This document shows, in pieces, positions 25,660 through 34,458 of a DNA stretch of 55,948 bases (positions within the stretch are counted from its first letter, which is position 1; every line of letters begins with the position of its first letter). This DNA is from Betaproteobacteria bacterium. Lineage in GTDB: Bacteria > Pseudomonadota > Gammaproteobacteria > Burkholderiales > Methylophilaceae. Both the position numbers and the translations under genes were made by a program. Location: NCBI GenBank assembly GCA_016867975.1, contig VGIC01000008.1, positions 1 through 55,948 on the forward strand, read 5' to 3'. A model generated the notes under the pieces. That model saw nothing but the letters and a program-made list of their open reading frames with translations, made no database searches and was not told the DNA's origin.

Positions 25660-26514
25660 ATGATTAAGAGCGCACTAATCCATTATAAAATTCGATGGAA
25701 GCCAACGGGCAATCAGCCGGGTGCTAAACGTGGTGTATCCGCCGGCATTGGCGATCAATTACGCGCGCTGGTTCTGCTGCGTGACCATCCTGACCCACGG
25801 CGCATTGATTTGCGGGCAAGTATGCGCGACCCCTTTGAGCAAATATGGGTAAGAGATTTTAATCTGAATACGTCGCTCAAAGTCATCGCATTGGTGGATG
25901 CTTCCGCATCTATGGGCTATCAAGGCGCAGTGAGTCGCTTTGCAGTCACGGAGGAGATTACTTCACAACTTGCACTATCTGCTTATCGCTCAGGTGATGC
26001 GTTTGGTTTCTATGCGGCGAATAGTGCAGTTATAAAGCAATACATGCTACCCCCTAAAGTCAATCGCTCCGCATGGCTTTGGGTAAAACAGCATTTATCT
26101 AAAATTGAGCTTTCAGGCAACAATGCGGATGGATTGTTGAATGTTTCATCATTACTCCCTAAACAGCGTTGCCTGGTGTTTGTGATATCAGATTTTAGAT
26201 GGGCTAAAGACCGCGCGAGAAAACTGTTTCAGGCACTTAATCACCATGATGTGGTGCCCATTATTTTGCAAGACCCCCATGAGTTTAACCACATGCCAAC
26301 GCGGGGAATTGCCACTATGCAAGATATGGAAACTGGCACATCACAATTTGTGTGGATGCGGTCAGCTCTAAAAGAAAAAATTGTTAAGGCTAGATCTGAA
26401 CATCTAAAAACGCTTCAAGACACCTGTCGTATTTATGGATACAAGCCTTTTTTAGTCAGGGGGCAATTTCAACCCGAATATTTAACACAGTATTTTTTAG
26501 AAAGAAACGCATGA
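25660..26514 (+). CDS. mxaS: MxaS, DUF58-family protein
   Basis: This protein of 284 residues belongs to the DUF58 family. QPGAKRGVSAGIGDQLRAL and DPRRIDLRASMRDPFEQIWVRDF are characteristic, and VIALVDASASMG is a degenerate VWA metal-binding site (DxSxS). It is encoded directly after mxaR in the order seen in methanol dehydrogenase clusters and overlaps mxaA by 4 bases. It is required, with the other mxa accessory proteins, for an active enzyme; its exact step is not known. Confidence 0.88.
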   Translation: MIKSALIHYKIRWKPTGNQPGAKRGVSAGIGDQLRALVLLRDHPDPRRIDLRASMRDPFEQIWVRDFNLNTSLKVIALVDASASMGYQGAVSRFAVTEEITSQLALSAYRSGDAFGFYAANSAVIKQYMLPPKVNRSAWLWVKQHLSKIELSGNNADGLLNVSSLLPKQRCLVFVISDFRWAKDRARKLFQALNHHDVVPIILQDPHEFNHMPTRGIATMQDMETGTSQFVWMRSALKEKIVKARSEHLKTLQDTCRIYGYKPFLVRGQFQPEYLTQYFLERNA

Positions 26515-27428
26515 TGCGTCACCTCATCAGAACCTTGCTATTGCTCATGTTGGTTTGTCACACAGCGATTGCAAAAGCCGTCGACGTCAACAGTGGCTTA
26601 CCTGTCCATATTGCGATGAAAGATAGTGGTTACACGATGGGGGACTACATCAAAATGCACGTAGAGATTCCTACAAAAAATAAACTTTCGATAGACCCTG
26701 AGAGCTTGCCACTGATTGGGCGTGTCAAACCTTGGTTAGATTTGCACGACTTAAAAGTGGATAGTCAAAAAGATAAAACCAGCTTAACGTTTACTTGGCA
26801 AATTTTCGCTACGGTAGAAATCGCGCAAGCACTCAAAACGCCTCAAATCATCATCAAAAGTTTAGATGACCCCAAGCAGTCTATCGTGATCCCAGCGCAG
26901 CGCTTTTACTACTCCCCCGTATTGCCTTACCCAATAGGCGAAGTAAAGCGGCATCACAATATTCCCCCGCCAGCATTTGATGTTTACACCCCGCTCACCC
27001 TAATGGGGATATGCCTCGCAATTGCAACTATCTTGGGACTATTTTTACTATGGGTGAAGGATTTGCTTCCTTGGTTACCGTATCAACCCGGACCCATCGC
27101 CGCATTGGCGCGACAACTCAAGGGCTTTAACAACGATGTGTTGCAACATAAGCAATTGCAACAAATTCATCATGCACTCAACCGTGCCGCAAAGCAAAGT
27201 TTATACCCCAGCACGCTGAATACACTGTTTACAGAAGCCACTTATTTAGAAAGCGAACGCGAGGCAATCCATCAATTTTTTAATGACTCATGGCGCAGTA
27301 TTTATGAAAACACATCGACAGCCCCAATCACTGTAGCGCAAACCTTGGCTTGGGTAAGCCGTTCAGCAATTGCTGAACGCATTTACAGAAAGCGCGCAAT
27401 GCCCGTGAAGTCGCTCACAAAAAATTAA
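26511..27428 (+). CDS. mxaA: MxaA, methanol dehydrogenase maturation protein
   Basis: The protein has 305 residues, with a signal peptide (about 1-23), a periplasmic beta-rich domain of about 140 residues and one membrane helix (MGICLAIATILGLFLLWV, about 164-183) followed by a cytoplasmic part. In methylotrophs MxaA, MxaK and MxaL are linked to calcium insertion into PQQ methanol dehydrogenase. Sequence conservation is low and the name rests mainly on position, size and topology. It is coupled to mxaS by a 4-base overlap and lies 3 bases before mxaC. Confidence 0.82.
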   Translation: MMRHLIRTLLLLMLVCHTAIAKAVDVNSGLPVHIAMKDSGYTMGDYIKMHVEIPTKNKLSIDPESLPLIGRVKPWLDLHDLKVDSQKDKTSLTFTWQIFATVEIAQALKTPQIIIKSLDDPKQSIVIPAQRFYYSPVLPYPIGEVKRHHNIPPPAFDVYTPLTLMGICLAIATILGLFLLWVKDLLPWLPYQPGPIAALARQLKGFNNDVLQHKQLQQIHHALNRAAKQSLYPSTLNTLFTEATYLESEREAIHQFFNDSWRSIYENTSTAPITVAQTLAWVSRSAIAERIYRKRAMPVKSLTKN

Positions 27429-27431
27429 GCA

Positions 27432-28478
27432 ATGAATACCCTACATTTTTTTAAGCCCGAATTATTGTGGTTGTTGCCGATGGCTGGCTTGCCTTTTATC
27501 TCACATGGGATTAGGCAATTTAACTTCCCCGGGTTAGAAGATTGGCCCAGAGACAGGCCATCCGAATATCTGCGCTGGGGTATCCGTGCACTTGCCAGCC
27601 TAACGATTGCCTGCCTAATTATTGCATCCGCAGCCCCTTTTACCGAAGGCGGAACGGCAAGCAGAATTGGCGAGGGTGCAGAAATTGTCGTGGTGTTGGA
27701 TCGCAGTGGCAGTATGTCAGAAGGTATCAAAGGCAGAGACTACAATCGGCAAGCAGCTGAGGCTGGAGAGTCATCCCATCATTTTTTGAGCAAAATAGAG
27801 GCAGCTCGCCAAGTGTTACTAAAGTTTATGCAGCGGCGACCTGCGGATACTTTTGGCATGGTGGCTTTTAATGCCTCGCCGATTAGTGTTGCGCCATTGT
27901 CTTCTGATAGAGCATTGGCAGAAGCTGCTTTATTAAGCGCGCAAAGCCAAAGTACCGGATTTACTGCCCTAGGGCGCGCCTTAGCACTGGCATTAGATTA
28001 CTTTGAAGGCAGACCTTATACCGCAACCAGACTCATTTTATTAGTTTCTGATGGCGATGCAATTATAGAGGGGGAAGATCAGGCAGTTCTCAAACAAGAG
28101 TTCATCAGGCAACGCGCTCAATTGATGTGGATTTACGTGCGCGGCGAACGAGAAATGAGCATTTTAGACACGGTGATCGCGGGTGAGAATGAAATTGAAA
28201 CCCAAGCAGACACGGCTTATGCTGCAAAAAAACAATCGACCTCCATGCACGAAGTATTTCAACAACTTGGCATGCCATACCGCGCATTTGAAGTTGAAAG
28301 TGAAGAAGGTTTGCAAACCGCGATTGCAGCCATTAGCCAAGCCACAAATAAACCCACAAGATATGAGCTACGCTTGCCGCGCAAAGATTATGGCATCTAT
28401 TTTTACATGCTCACCATGTTGTTATTAGCAGCACTCATTTTTGTTAAACGCTTAGAAATAAAAGTGTGGAAGCCATGA
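27432..28478 (+). CDS. mxaC: MxaC, VWA-domain membrane protein
   Basis: The protein of 348 residues has membrane helices near both ends (about 50-72 and 322-338) around a VWA domain. The metal-ion-dependent adhesion site reads VVVLDRSGSMSEG, with a later TGFTALG and LVSDGDAI completing the set. It is a BatA/BatB-like partner of the MoxR ATPase and should face the periplasm next to MxaL. It overlaps mxaK by 4 bases at ATGA. Confidence 0.87.
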   Translation: MNTLHFFKPELLWLLPMAGLPFISHGIRQFNFPGLEDWPRDRPSEYLRWGIRALASLTIACLIIASAAPFTEGGTASRIGEGAEIVVVLDRSGSMSEGIKGRDYNRQAAEAGESSHHFLSKIEAARQVLLKFMQRRPADTFGMVAFNASPISVAPLSSDRALAEAALLSAQSQSTGFTALGRALALALDYFEGRPYTATRLILLVSDGDAIIEGEDQAVLKQEFIRQRAQLMWIYVRGEREMSILDTVIAGENEIETQADTAYAAKKQSTSMHEVFQQLGMPYRAFEVESEEGLQTAIAAISQATNKPTRYELRLPRKDYGIYFYMLTMLLLAALIFVKRLEIKVWKP

Positions 28479-29113
28479 CCGTTCAATTCAGATTCATCAA
28501 CAAAGCTAAACATGGGTGGACACAACATTTACCCAAGATTTTATTATCCCTCATCGTTGTATTATGTACTTTTGCATGCTACCAAGCCTACATTGCTTGG
28601 AAAGCGCACCAGTTAAATCAAGATTACCGCAGTGGTGCCATTGTTAAGCACAAGCTTAACGCGAACAATCATTTGCTTGCTTACAATATTGGTTATCGCT
28701 TATCTCAACAAAAGACAACGTCACTCAAGAAAACTTCACTACTGCTCGCACAAACAGCAAAAGCGTTTACCTTAGCTGAGGCGGCTTCAGATGCAAGCAT
28801 ACGTGCGCTTGCTAAATTCGGGCTGGGTAATTTGTATTTTGATTTAGCATTAAACTCAGCCAATATAGAAGCAGGCGGCTCACATCAACAAGCCGTTGCG
28901 CATATCGAGTTAGCCAGAGAAGCTTACAAAGGTGCTTTGAGGCTGAATCCAGACTTATATCAAGCAAGATTTAACTTAGAGCTACTAGACCGCCTCAGCC
29001 CTGAGAAGCGCACGCAAGCATGGCTGGCAGAAACAGACGGTGTAACGCTGCAACCATTTAAACGTAATGGAACCGCAATGATGCGTGATAACAAACGCAG
29101 AGGCTTGCCGTAA
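28475..29113 (+). CDS. mxaK: MxaK, membrane-anchored accessory protein
   Basis: Counted from the ATG at 28475 in the ATGA overlap with mxaC (a GTG at 28466 is less likely), it has 212 residues. One N-terminal membrane helix (LPKILLSLIVVLCTFACYQAY) is followed by a helical TPR-like region (ASIRALAKFGLGNLYFDLAL, AREAYKGALRLNPDLYQ). It forms part of the methanol dehydrogenase maturation machinery with MxaA, MxaC and MxaL. Its stop shares one base with the mxaL start (TAATG). Confidence 0.82.
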   Translation: MTVQFRFINKAKHGWTQHLPKILLSLIVVLCTFACYQAYIAWKAHQLNQDYRSGAIVKHKLNANNHLLAYNIGYRLSQQKTTSLKKTSLLLAQTAKAFTLAEAASDASIRALAKFGLGNLYFDLALNSANIEAGGSHQQAVAHIELAREAYKGALRLNPDLYQARFNLELLDRLSPEKRTQAWLAETDGVTLQPFKRNGTAMMRDNKRRGLP

Positions 29114-30108
29114 TGCCCCATTCGGTAAAATATCACTGGCAACAATTACGGATTGCACTGCGCCACGCATGGCAAAACGGCTCCCTATTTTTTATATTGG
29201 CCGGATTAGTGCTATTACCGGTTTGGTTTTACCCACATATTCAATTAAAAAGCATCGTGCAAGACACGCTATTTGTCATTGATATTAGTGAAAGCATGAA
29301 TGTACGTGATGTTGACTACCCGAACCCGCAAACCTCGCGCATTGAATTAGCAAAACTCACTGTCCGAGAGGCGATGTCATCTCTACCTTGCGGGTCGCGA
29401 GTCTCTATTGGGCTATTTGCAGGAGATGAAGTTACCGTACTGTTTGAGCCACTAGAAATATGCCAACATTTCCCAGCCATTGAGCAAGTGGTGGCAAAAG
29501 TCAGCACTGATATGCGCTGGGTTGGGGATTCATGGATTATTCGCGCCCTCATTTCCTCCATCAAAGAAGCCGATAAACGAAAATTAAACCTTGTCATGGT
29601 GACAGATGCGGATGAAATGCCGCACCACAGCGCACCAAGGCTCACAGAACTACTTGAAATAAAAGGAAAAGTAAAAGGCTTATTACTAGGGGTTGGCAAT
29701 GAAACGCCACAACCCATCCCCAAACTCGATGGTCATCATCAAATTATTGGCTACTGGACACGAGAAGAAGCGGTTTTAGAAGGCAACCACCCGAATTTGC
29801 TCGCCTATGTAAAAGAGCTAAACCTGGGAGAGCCTACCCCCGATGGTTTGCTAGATGAAGTGGGGGAACATTTATCCGCATTTAATCAAACGCTTATGTT
29901 GCATGTTGCGCAAGCCGCTGCCATGCAAGCAACCCACATCAAAACACCCACTGACGCGATGAAGCCATTGAGCAACAATGAACTTAAAAAAGAAGCGATA
30001 GCCGAACGCGATGCCAGATGGATATTTGGTTTAATCGCGACCATACTGGTACTGATAGGATGGTTCTGGCATCAAGCGCCGAGGTTCTTCAAAAAGAGTC
30101 ATAAGTAA
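29113..30108 (+). CDS. mxaL: MxaL, VWA-domain membrane protein
   Basis: This 331-residue protein has an N-terminal membrane helix (about 18-36), a VWA domain with the metal site VIDISESMNVRD and MVTDADEM, and a C-terminal membrane helix (FGLIATILVLIGWFWHQ). It is the last gene of the mxaRSACKL run. In other methylotrophs it is linked to calcium incorporation into methanol dehydrogenase. The final 40 codons are repeated, with mostly silent differences, 278 bases downstream. A GGAG/CTCC hairpin without a T run follows the stop. Confidence 0.87.
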   Translation: MPHSVKYHWQQLRIALRHAWQNGSLFFILAGLVLLPVWFYPHIQLKSIVQDTLFVIDISESMNVRDVDYPNPQTSRIELAKLTVREAMSSLPCGSRVSIGLFAGDEVTVLFEPLEICQHFPAIEQVVAKVSTDMRWVGDSWIIRALISSIKEADKRKLNLVMVTDADEMPHHSAPRLTELLEIKGKVKGLLLGVGNETPQPIPKLDGHHQIIGYWTREEAVLEGNHPNLLAYVKELNLGEPTPDGLLDEVGEHLSAFNQTLMLHVAQAAAMQATHIKTPTDAMKPLSNNELKKEAIAERDARWIFGLIATILVLIGWFWHQAPRFFKKSHK

Positions 30109-30267
30109 ATTCGGGAGTTCCTCCCACTCTATCTGAAACCTGTATATGTCAACTCCATATCGAGACACAGGTCAAGTCCATAAACTGCTGTAAATAAAAA
30201 GGCGGGTAGCCACTGCTTCGGTTTGGTAAATTGACGATTCTTAAAAGACGTTAATCAACCAAAGGAG

Positions 30268-30403
30268 AAGAAGCGATTGCAGAACGCGATGCGCGTTGGA
30301 TATTTGGTTTAATCGCGACCATACTGGTATTGATAGGCTGGTTTTGGCATCAAATGCCGAAACTCTTCAAAAAGAGTCATAAGTAAATTCGGGAGTTTCT
30401 CCC
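30268..30403 (+). repeat. Second, diverged copy of the mxaL 3' end
   Basis: It aligns without gaps with 29990-30125 at a fixed distance of 278 bases, including the stop codon and the small hairpin. It would encode AIAERDARWIFGLIATILVL and so on to FKKSHK. Most differences are at third codon positions, and only three residues near the end differ. It is a remnant of another mxaL allele rather than a fresh duplication. Confidence 0.85.
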
Positions 30404-30489
30404 GTGCGGCAGCGTGAACTAATTCACGTATTGAGATGAATTTTAACGGGATTAATGAGGTCTCTCATGTAAACCCGAGGTTTATCATT

Positions 30490-30634
30490 ATGATGCTTAA
30501 GAAGAAAGCTCTAGCTTCACTCATTCCACTGGCATTTCACAGCCGCAGGTACCGAAAAAACCATGGTAGAAAGATTAATCCAACATATTGCGAGTAACAC
30601 TAAAATCTTTCAAAACCGTTTGTTTTCCACCTAA
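30490..30634 (+). pseudogene. Short signal-peptide gene fragment with frameshift
   Basis: ATG at 30490 opens MMLKKKALASLIPLAF, like a signal peptide. One base later the next frame continues TAAGTEKTMVERL and stops at 30634. The joined product has about 47 residues and is probably the truncated start of a larger exported protein. No family is recognised. The rest of 30109-31150 holds repeats and no other clear gene. Confidence 0.35.
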
Positions 30635-30693
30635 TAGCGGTCTAAAAACAATAGTTAATAAACCACGTTGCAATAAGGCATAATGCCAATAAA

Positions 30694-30718
30694 CCTAGAA
30701 ACCACAGTTAACCGCTCA
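30694..30718. repeat. Copy of the tRNA-Arg upstream segment
   Basis: These 25 bases match 24320-24344, just upstream of the tRNA-Arg gene, at 23 positions. There is no tRNA beside this copy. The two copies bracket the mxa cluster. Confidence 0.5.
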
Positions 30719-30820
30719 CAAAATCTCAATATGTTTTTGTGTGATAATTATGGGGCACTTCTATAAATACAGAGATTGAGATGCAGCATTACGCATAAGC
30801 CTGTACTTGGCTGGTCCGTG

Positions 30821-30863
30821 GAATACCCCAGCTAAAGCTGGTTATTCACACGCCAAAGGCGCA
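30821..30863. repeat. 43-base double-hairpin repeat, copy A
   Basis: It contains CCAGCTAAAGCTGG and CGCCAAAGGCG, two short hairpins. The reverse complement of 52401-52443 matches at 40 of 43 positions. It resembles a REP-type or insertion-sequence-end element. Confidence 0.65.
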
Positions 30864-30893
30864 CACCTGCACGGGGCGTCCCAACCTCGCTAG

Positions 30894-31043
30894 ATGCTGA
30901 AGCTCGAATCGGTTGTGCCGGAATTCAGAAACCGAGAAAACCAACGCAATCATGTGATCAAGTGGTTTAAGCAAGCAATCCGCGAAGCTGATGTTCGCAA
31001 AAAATGTATTGATAGAAGCGTCCTATATTTCAATTGGATGTAA
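30894..31043 (+). CDS. Possible 49-residue fragment of unknown origin
   Basis: This short frame reads LESVVPEFRNRENQRNHVIK and WFKQAIREADVRKK, protein-like in composition, but has no ribosome site. It directly follows the hairpin repeat and may be the remains of a mobile-element gene. Confidence 0.2.
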   Translation: MLKLESVVPEFRNRENQRNHVIKWFKQAIREADVRKKCIDRSVLYFNWM

Positions 31044-31150
31044 GTATTATTTAATGGCCGCAATTAGATTTGTACGTTTTTGCGAGTTACTGGTCAGATG
31101 TAGTAGATTATGTAATGCATTTATTTTTTGTATTGAATATGGAGTAATCA

Positions 31151-31804
31151 ATGAAAAAGACGCAATCGGGTTTTACTTTGATCGAATTAGCAATAGTACT
31201 GGTAATTATTGGCCTGTTGTTAGGTGGGGTTTTAAAAGGACAGGAACTAATCAATAGCGCTAAGGTTAAAAACATGGCAGCAGATATTAAAAATATACAA
31301 GTTTATATTTAGGAATATCAGGATAAATATAGGGCATTGCCAGGCGATGACAGGCTGGCAAGTACACATTTGACAGGCGGCACAAATGGAGCAGGCGGCA
31401 CTCTGGGGAATGGTGTAATTGAGGGGGATTGGGACTCCAGCACCCTTACTACAGAAGCGGGTTTGTTTTGGCAGCATGTAAGATTGGCTGGATTGGCGGC
31501 AGGTCCAACAAGTACATCCGACGCTAATTATCTGCCTACAAATACTGATGGTGGCAGGATTGGTATTGAGAGTGTTTCTACTTTTGGGGGACCGACAGGA
31601 TTAGCCGGTGCGTTTGTGATCTGTTCCGCTGGCGTTCTTGGTAAATTTGCCAAGCAACTAGATACATCTTTGGATGATAGCGAGACTTCAACGGGCTCAT
31701 TCAGGGCATATGCTACTGGCACTACACCAGTCTGGGCGACTAGTAATGTGGCATCACCAACGATTCTAGATAACTCCACGTACAATGTTTGTCTCTCATT
31801 CTAG
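31151..31804 (+). pseudogene. Type IV prepilin-like gene with an in-frame amber codon
   Basis: The start reads KKTQSGFTLIELAIVLVIIG, the prepilin leader with the cleavage site after Gly and Glu at +5 of the mature chain. After 53 codons a TAG stands at 31310-31312. The frame continues open through EYQDKYRALPGDD, a motif of this prepilin group, for 163 more codons to 31804. The undivided product would have 217 residues. It is either a recent pseudogene or a base error. GGAG lies before the ATG. Confidence 0.75.
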
Positions 31805-31856
31805 TGCGACATGATTAATCGTATATGGGAACTGCTGGAAACACACCTACCTAGAC

Positions 31857-32048
31857 GTGAAGATGCATGAAGGCACAGATTCCACCTCAAAGAAGCAGGA
31901 AAGAGTAGCAAGCCTCTACAAACTACGACATCTGGTGGAGAACGCTTTTTTGCATCTTAAGCGGTGGCGAGGAGTTGTGACTCGTTATGCGGAACTCACC
32001 TCATCACTCCTTGCTGCTGTCGATATTCGCTACATCACACGGGGATGA
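31857..32048 (+). pseudogene. IS5-family transposase C-terminal fragment
   Basis: LYKLRHLVENAFLHLKRWRG followed by VVTRYAELTSSLLAAVDIR is the C-terminal part of IS5-type DDE transposases (the E of the triad is in VENAF). Nothing of the N-terminal half remains. It lies between the broken prepilin gene and mlaF; the rest of 31805-32188 shows no other gene. Confidence 0.8.
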
Positions 32049-32188
32049 CTATCTTCTAGTTAAGTTGTGTTTTCAACGTTTAAAGCTCTCTTCGGTGAGC
32101 TTTATCGTTTAATAACTAGAAAAGCTTGCTAACAAGCTAAATTGTTTTAGAATAGTGCTTCAAATAAGCAATTAACTCCATCCTATCC

Positions 32189-32983
32189 ATGACATCCAAC
32201 ATCGTAGAAATTGACAATGTTTCCTTTGGTTACAAGGGGAGGTTACTGCATAAGGGGATCAATATGGCTTTTCCTCGCGGTAAGGTTATAGCAATCATGG
32301 GTGGCAGTGGCAGTGGGAAGACCACGTTATTGCGTTTGATAGGAGGTCAGCTCAAGCCTAGCAAGGGCGAGGTGCGGGTGGATGGAGCGATTGTCCATCA
32401 GCAGAATCGAGAGGGGATTTACCAGTTGCGCCGCAAGATGGGCTTGCTATTTCAGCATGGCGCCTTGTTTACGGATTTGAGTGTGTACGACAATGTTGCT
32501 TTCCCGATGCGAGAGCTGACGGATCTGTCCGAATCTATGATTCGGGATTTGGTGCTGATGAAACTCAATGCGGTTGGTTTGCGTGGTGCACATAGCTTAA
32601 TGCCCACTGAACTTTCCGGTGGTATGGCAAGACGCGTTGCACTTGCGCGTGCGGTTGCACTTGATCCTGATATCATCATGTATGATGAGCCATTCGCAGG
32701 TCTTGACCCCATATCGATGGGGGTTATTTGTGATTTGATCCGCAGCCTGAACGATGCGTTGGGGGCAACTTCAATTATCGTTTCGCATGATGTCAAAGAG
32801 ACATTTTTGATTGCGGACTATGTTTATTTTGTGGCAAATGGCGAGGTGGCGGCTGAAGGGACGCCGCATGATTTGATGCAGTCTACGTTACCGTTTGTAC
32901 ATCAGTTTGTACATGGAGAGAAGGACGGCCCGGTTCCTTTTCATTATCCGGCGCAAAATTACCGGTCGGAGCTATTCGGTTAG
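32189..32983 (+). CDS. mlaF: Mla lipid transport ATPase
   Basis: The protein has 264 residues. It has Walker A GGSGSGKTTLL, the Q loop in LLFQHGALFTDLSV, the signature LSGGMARRVALARA, Walker B IIMYDEPFAG and the H loop VSHD. This is the ATPase of the MlaFEDB complex, which drives phospholipid traffic between outer and inner membrane and keeps the outer leaflet asymmetric. The gene heads the order mlaFEDCB. Confidence 0.95.
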   Translation: MTSNIVEIDNVSFGYKGRLLHKGINMAFPRGKVIAIMGGSGSGKTTLLRLIGGQLKPSKGEVRVDGAIVHQQNREGIYQLRRKMGLLFQHGALFTDLSVYDNVAFPMRELTDLSESMIRDLVLMKLNAVGLRGAHSLMPTELSGGMARRVALARAVALDPDIIMYDEPFAGLDPISMGVICDLIRSLNDALGATSIIVSHDVKETFLIADYVYFVANGEVAAEGTPHDLMQSTLPFVHQFVHGEKDGPVPFHYPAQNYRSELFG

Positions 32984-33020
32984 TGGTCCAGATTAATATA
33001 CGCGAATCATCGAGAATCAA

Positions 33021-33818
33021 TTGAATTTATTTGCAGGCATGCTAGGTTTCTTGTCAGAGTTAGGTCAGCGCATGATTGCGCGAGTTTGGCGCTTGGGTGC
33101 TGGTGCGCACTTGTTTTTTTTGACCATCATCTATTCAGGCGAAAGTTTCCGTCGATTTCATCTCACATTGCGTGAGATTTATTTTACCGGTGTAATGTCA
33201 CTGCTGATTATTATCGTCTCTGCTTTTTTTGTGGGGATGGTATTGGCGCTGCAGGGTTACAACACGCTGCAGAAGTATGGTTCATCAGAGGCGATTGGTG
33301 TTCTTGTGGCGCTGGCCTTGGTGCGCGAGTTAGGCCCTGTGGTTACAGCATTGCTGTTTGCTGGTCGTGCAGGCACTGCGATTACTGCTGAAATAGGATT
33401 GATGAAGACGACCGAACAGTTATCCGCAATGGAAATGATGGCGGTTAATCCGATTGCCAGAGTGGTGGCGCCTCGTTTTTGGGCAGGTGTAATCGCGATG
33501 CCGATACTTGCGGCATTGTTCTCTATGGTGGGTGTGCTGGGGGGGTATCTGGTGGCTGTGCCGTTAATTGGGGTGGATGATGGCGCGTTTTGGTCACAAA
33601 TGCAGGCCAATGTGGATTTTCGAGATGATATTGTGAATGGCGTCATCAAGAGCTTGGTATTTGGTGTGGCGTGCACCATGATTGCGCTGTTTGAGGGATT
33701 TGATGCGCCGCCTACGGCAGAGGGCGTAAGTCATGCTACGACGCGCACGGTGGTGATTTCTTCGCTGACTGTGCTCGGATTGGATTTTGTTTTAACCTCT
33801 TTCATGCTGGTGGTCTAA
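33021..33818 (+). CDS. mlaE: Mla lipid transport permease
   Basis: This 265-residue membrane protein of the MlaE/YrbE family has five or six helices. Diagnostic stretches are FFVGMVLALQGYNTLQKYG, LVRELGPVVTALLFAGRAG and TAEIGLMKTTEQLSAMEMM. It starts with TTG at 33021; an ATG at 33039 is an alternative with a slightly better ribosome site. It forms the membrane core of the complex with MlaF and MlaD. Confidence 0.93.
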   Translation: MNLFAGMLGFLSELGQRMIARVWRLGAGAHLFFLTIIYSGESFRRFHLTLREIYFTGVMSLLIIIVSAFFVGMVLALQGYNTLQKYGSSEAIGVLVALALVRELGPVVTALLFAGRAGTAITAEIGLMKTTEQLSAMEMMAVNPIARVVAPRFWAGVIAMPILAALFSMVGVLGGYLVAVPLIGVDDGAFWSQMQANVDFRDDIVNGVIKSLVFGVACTMIALFEGFDAPPTAEGVSHATTRTVVISSLTVLGLDFVLTSFMLVV

Positions 33819-33865
33819 AAAGAATCGCTATGATATGTGTGAGAGTGAATAGGAAAGGTGCGTGA

Positions 33866-34408
33866 GTGGAAAGAACTAAAATAGATTTGTGGGTGGGCAT
33901 ATTTGTCGCGCTTGGAGTGGCTTCTTTGCTTGGTTTGGCGATGAAAGTGGGGAATCTGACTTCCAGTAAGATAGGAGATACCTACACGGTGACTGCGGCA
34001 TTTGAAAATATTGGCGGCTTAAAACCCAATGCGCCAGTTAAGAGTGCTGGTGTAGTGGTTGGTCGCGTAGAAGGCATTCGCTTTGATACCAAGGCTTATG
34101 AAGCAATCGTGAATATCAAAATCGATGAGCGCTATGCCTTTCCAAAAGATACGTTTGCCAATATCTATACAGCTGGTTTGCTGGGTGAGCAGTACGTCGG
34201 GCTAGAGGCTGGTGGTGACGAAGAGGTACTCAAGAATGGTGATAAAATCACGCAAACACAGGATGCGGTTGTATTGGAAAAAATGATCAGCCAGTTTTTG
34301 TACAATAAAGCATCTGAGACGAAGGATGACAATAAGTCGACTGATGTTAAAGCTGATACGAAGCCGACTGACGGCAAGTCAACTGAACTGGGGGATGCAC
34401 CGTTCTAG
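33866..34408 (+). CDS. mlaD: Mla substrate-binding MCE protein
   Basis: This protein of 180 residues has one N-terminal membrane helix and an MCE domain (about 38-118: AAFENIGGLKPNAPVKSAGV, GLLGEQYVGLEAGG). The C-terminal 35 residues are a low-complexity run of Asp, Lys and Thr. MlaD forms a hexameric ring that binds lipid in the periplasm. The start is GTG at 33866 behind AGGAAAGG. Confidence 0.93.
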   Translation: MERTKIDLWVGIFVALGVASLLGLAMKVGNLTSSKIGDTYTVTAAFENIGGLKPNAPVKSAGVVVGRVEGIRFDTKAYEAIVNIKIDERYAFPKDTFANIYTAGLLGEQYVGLEAGGDEEVLKNGDKITQTQDAVVLEKMISQFLYNKASETKDDNKSTDVKADTKPTDGKSTELGDAPF

Positions 34409-34458
34409 CCATGCGGCGCTTCCTTATTATTGGCATTTAGTGAAATTCAGAGGGTTTA

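Noticed and set aside
29990-30403. Recent tandem duplication of the mxaL 3' end
   Set aside because: The copies differ at many third codon positions while the peptide is kept, which needs a long separate history under selection.
31310-31312. Amber codon read as pyrrolysine
   Set aside because: There is no sign of pyl genes, and prepilins are not known to use it; a mutation or base error is simpler.
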